From positions 434,001 through 498,000 of the forward strand of contig NZ_JAJERB010000002.1 in NCBI RefSeq assembly GCF_020685205.1: 64,000 nucleotides of DNA, written 5' to 3'. The notes under the pieces were generated by a model that saw nothing but the letters and a program-made list of their open reading frames with translations, was not told the DNA's origin and ran no database searches. Each line of letters starts with the position of its first letter. Positions within the stretch are counted from its first letter, which is position 1. A program made the translations under genes and the position numbers. This DNA comes from Hymenobacter translucens (GTDB taxonomy: Bacteria > Bacteroidota > Bacteroidia > Cytophagales > Hymenobacteraceae). Shown piece by piece: positions 61,821 through 64,000 of this stretch.

Positions 61821-61982
61821 AGCCAAACCAGCCCGCGTCGGAACGGCCAATAGCCCGACCCAGGCGGCGGGAGTGTTTCCTTTCGCGCCGGCCCGTGATA
61901 AGGGCACAATAGGGCGCCGTTCAGCCCACCGGCCTCTTTGACTTCGTTCTGGATCCCCGCTTTATCTTGTAACCGCAATTCG

Positions 61983-62039
61983 GTATCGATACTGCTAGAG
62001 CTGCTTATCGGTAAATGTTTACATCGGTAGAAGTTTACA
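61983..62039 (+). promoter_or_regulatory. Candidate LacI-type operators upstream of GH95 gene
   Basis: GTATCGATAC (perfect 10-bp palindrome) at 61983-61992; GTAAATGTTTAC (nearly palindromic) at 62011-62022; and GTTTACA repeated at 62017-62023 and 62033-62039. These lie in the 347-bp gap between the LacI and GH95 genes. Which, if any, the regulator binds is not known. A 30-codon open frame at 62069-62161 is also in this gap. Confidence 0.45.
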
Positions 62040-62167
62040 CAATGGTTTGTGGAGATTGGACATTTGTAATGAAAAGCAAGTGCCCCAAGGCCGCTGTGGC
62101 CCGGGGCGCCGTGCTCAAAGCCGACCTGACCCTGACCGGTGCCAACGTGGTACTTAACTAACTCCTC

Positions 62168-64000
<1,833 letters not shown>

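Noticed and set aside
62069..62161. 30-codon ATG frame before the GH95 gene as a gene
   Set aside because: Too short, no family match; recorded only as a possible leader in the findings.

Overview
The window looks like chromosome from a GC-rich, pigmented aerobic Bacteroidota of the Hymenobacter type (Cytophagales). I infer this from several things: lipoproteins with short lipoboxes, C-terminal Type IX secretion (T9SS) sorting domains, DUF4142, DUF1501/DUF1800 and DUF2795 families, TAnnTTTG-like -7 promoter boxes, a carotenoid lycopene cyclase, frequent TTG/GTG starts, and very few Shine-Dalgarno-like sequences. I saw no rRNA, tRNA or CRISPR array. Most genes are ordinary chromosomal genes; the clearest accessory segment is about 24.4-31.1 kb.

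Layout. 1-5 kb: the 3' part of uvrA, then two DUF4142 lipoproteins and two other lipoproteins. 5-12.6 kb: enoyl-CoA hydratase/isomerase, ispD, queA, a MacB/FtsX permease, a LOG-family hydrolase, lycopene cyclase and an AraC regulator. 12.8-18 kb: a lipoprotein, an orphan FecE-like ATPase, a DUF2795 protein, a DUF349 protein and the ABC-F factor EttA. 18-21.5 kb: a five-gene leftward cluster (two DoxX proteins, a DHFR-like reductase, a VOC protein and a small protein) divergent from a GlxA/AraC regulator that probably controls it. 21.8-23.4 kb: a Na+/H+ antiporter.

24.4-31.1 kb (accessory): an HNH endonuclease, the decayed 3' end of a type I restriction specificity gene, an AT-rich lipoprotein, a DUF4469/HU-like DNA-binding protein, an IS5-family element whose transposase carries five in-frame stops but no frameshift, an astacin-type (M12A) lipoprotein protease, a large exported protein of unknown function, and a 170-bp MITE with the same termini as the IS. 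A short palindrome (ATNAGTGNNAGCACTGA) occurs three times here.

31-44 kb: a LuxR-type regulator with a degenerate receiver, two small possibly related proteins, M48 and M61 peptidases, a GH43 glycosidase, DUF2911, a PAS histidine kinase, a PHP-like T9SS-exported protein, and an SRAP (HMCES/YedK) DNA-protein crosslink protein. 44-50 kb: a DUF1501/DUF1800 pair and an ECF sigma factor followed by a membrane-anchored trypsin-like protein. 50.5-58.2 kb: a leftward MoxR-DUF58-BatA-DUF4175-type membrane operon. 58.3-60.5 kb: three tandem paralogous outer-membrane-barrel-like proteins. 60.7-64 kb: a LacI regulator followed by the 5' part of a GH95 alpha-L-fucosidase with a TTG start and a candidate operator upstream.

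I did not find a convincing wholly new multi-gene system. The items most worth checking are the nonsense-only transposase and its MITE, the repeated palindrome, the decayed restriction locus, the sigma/protease pair, the barrel triplet with its repeated upstream decamer, and the dispersed intergenic repeat family.
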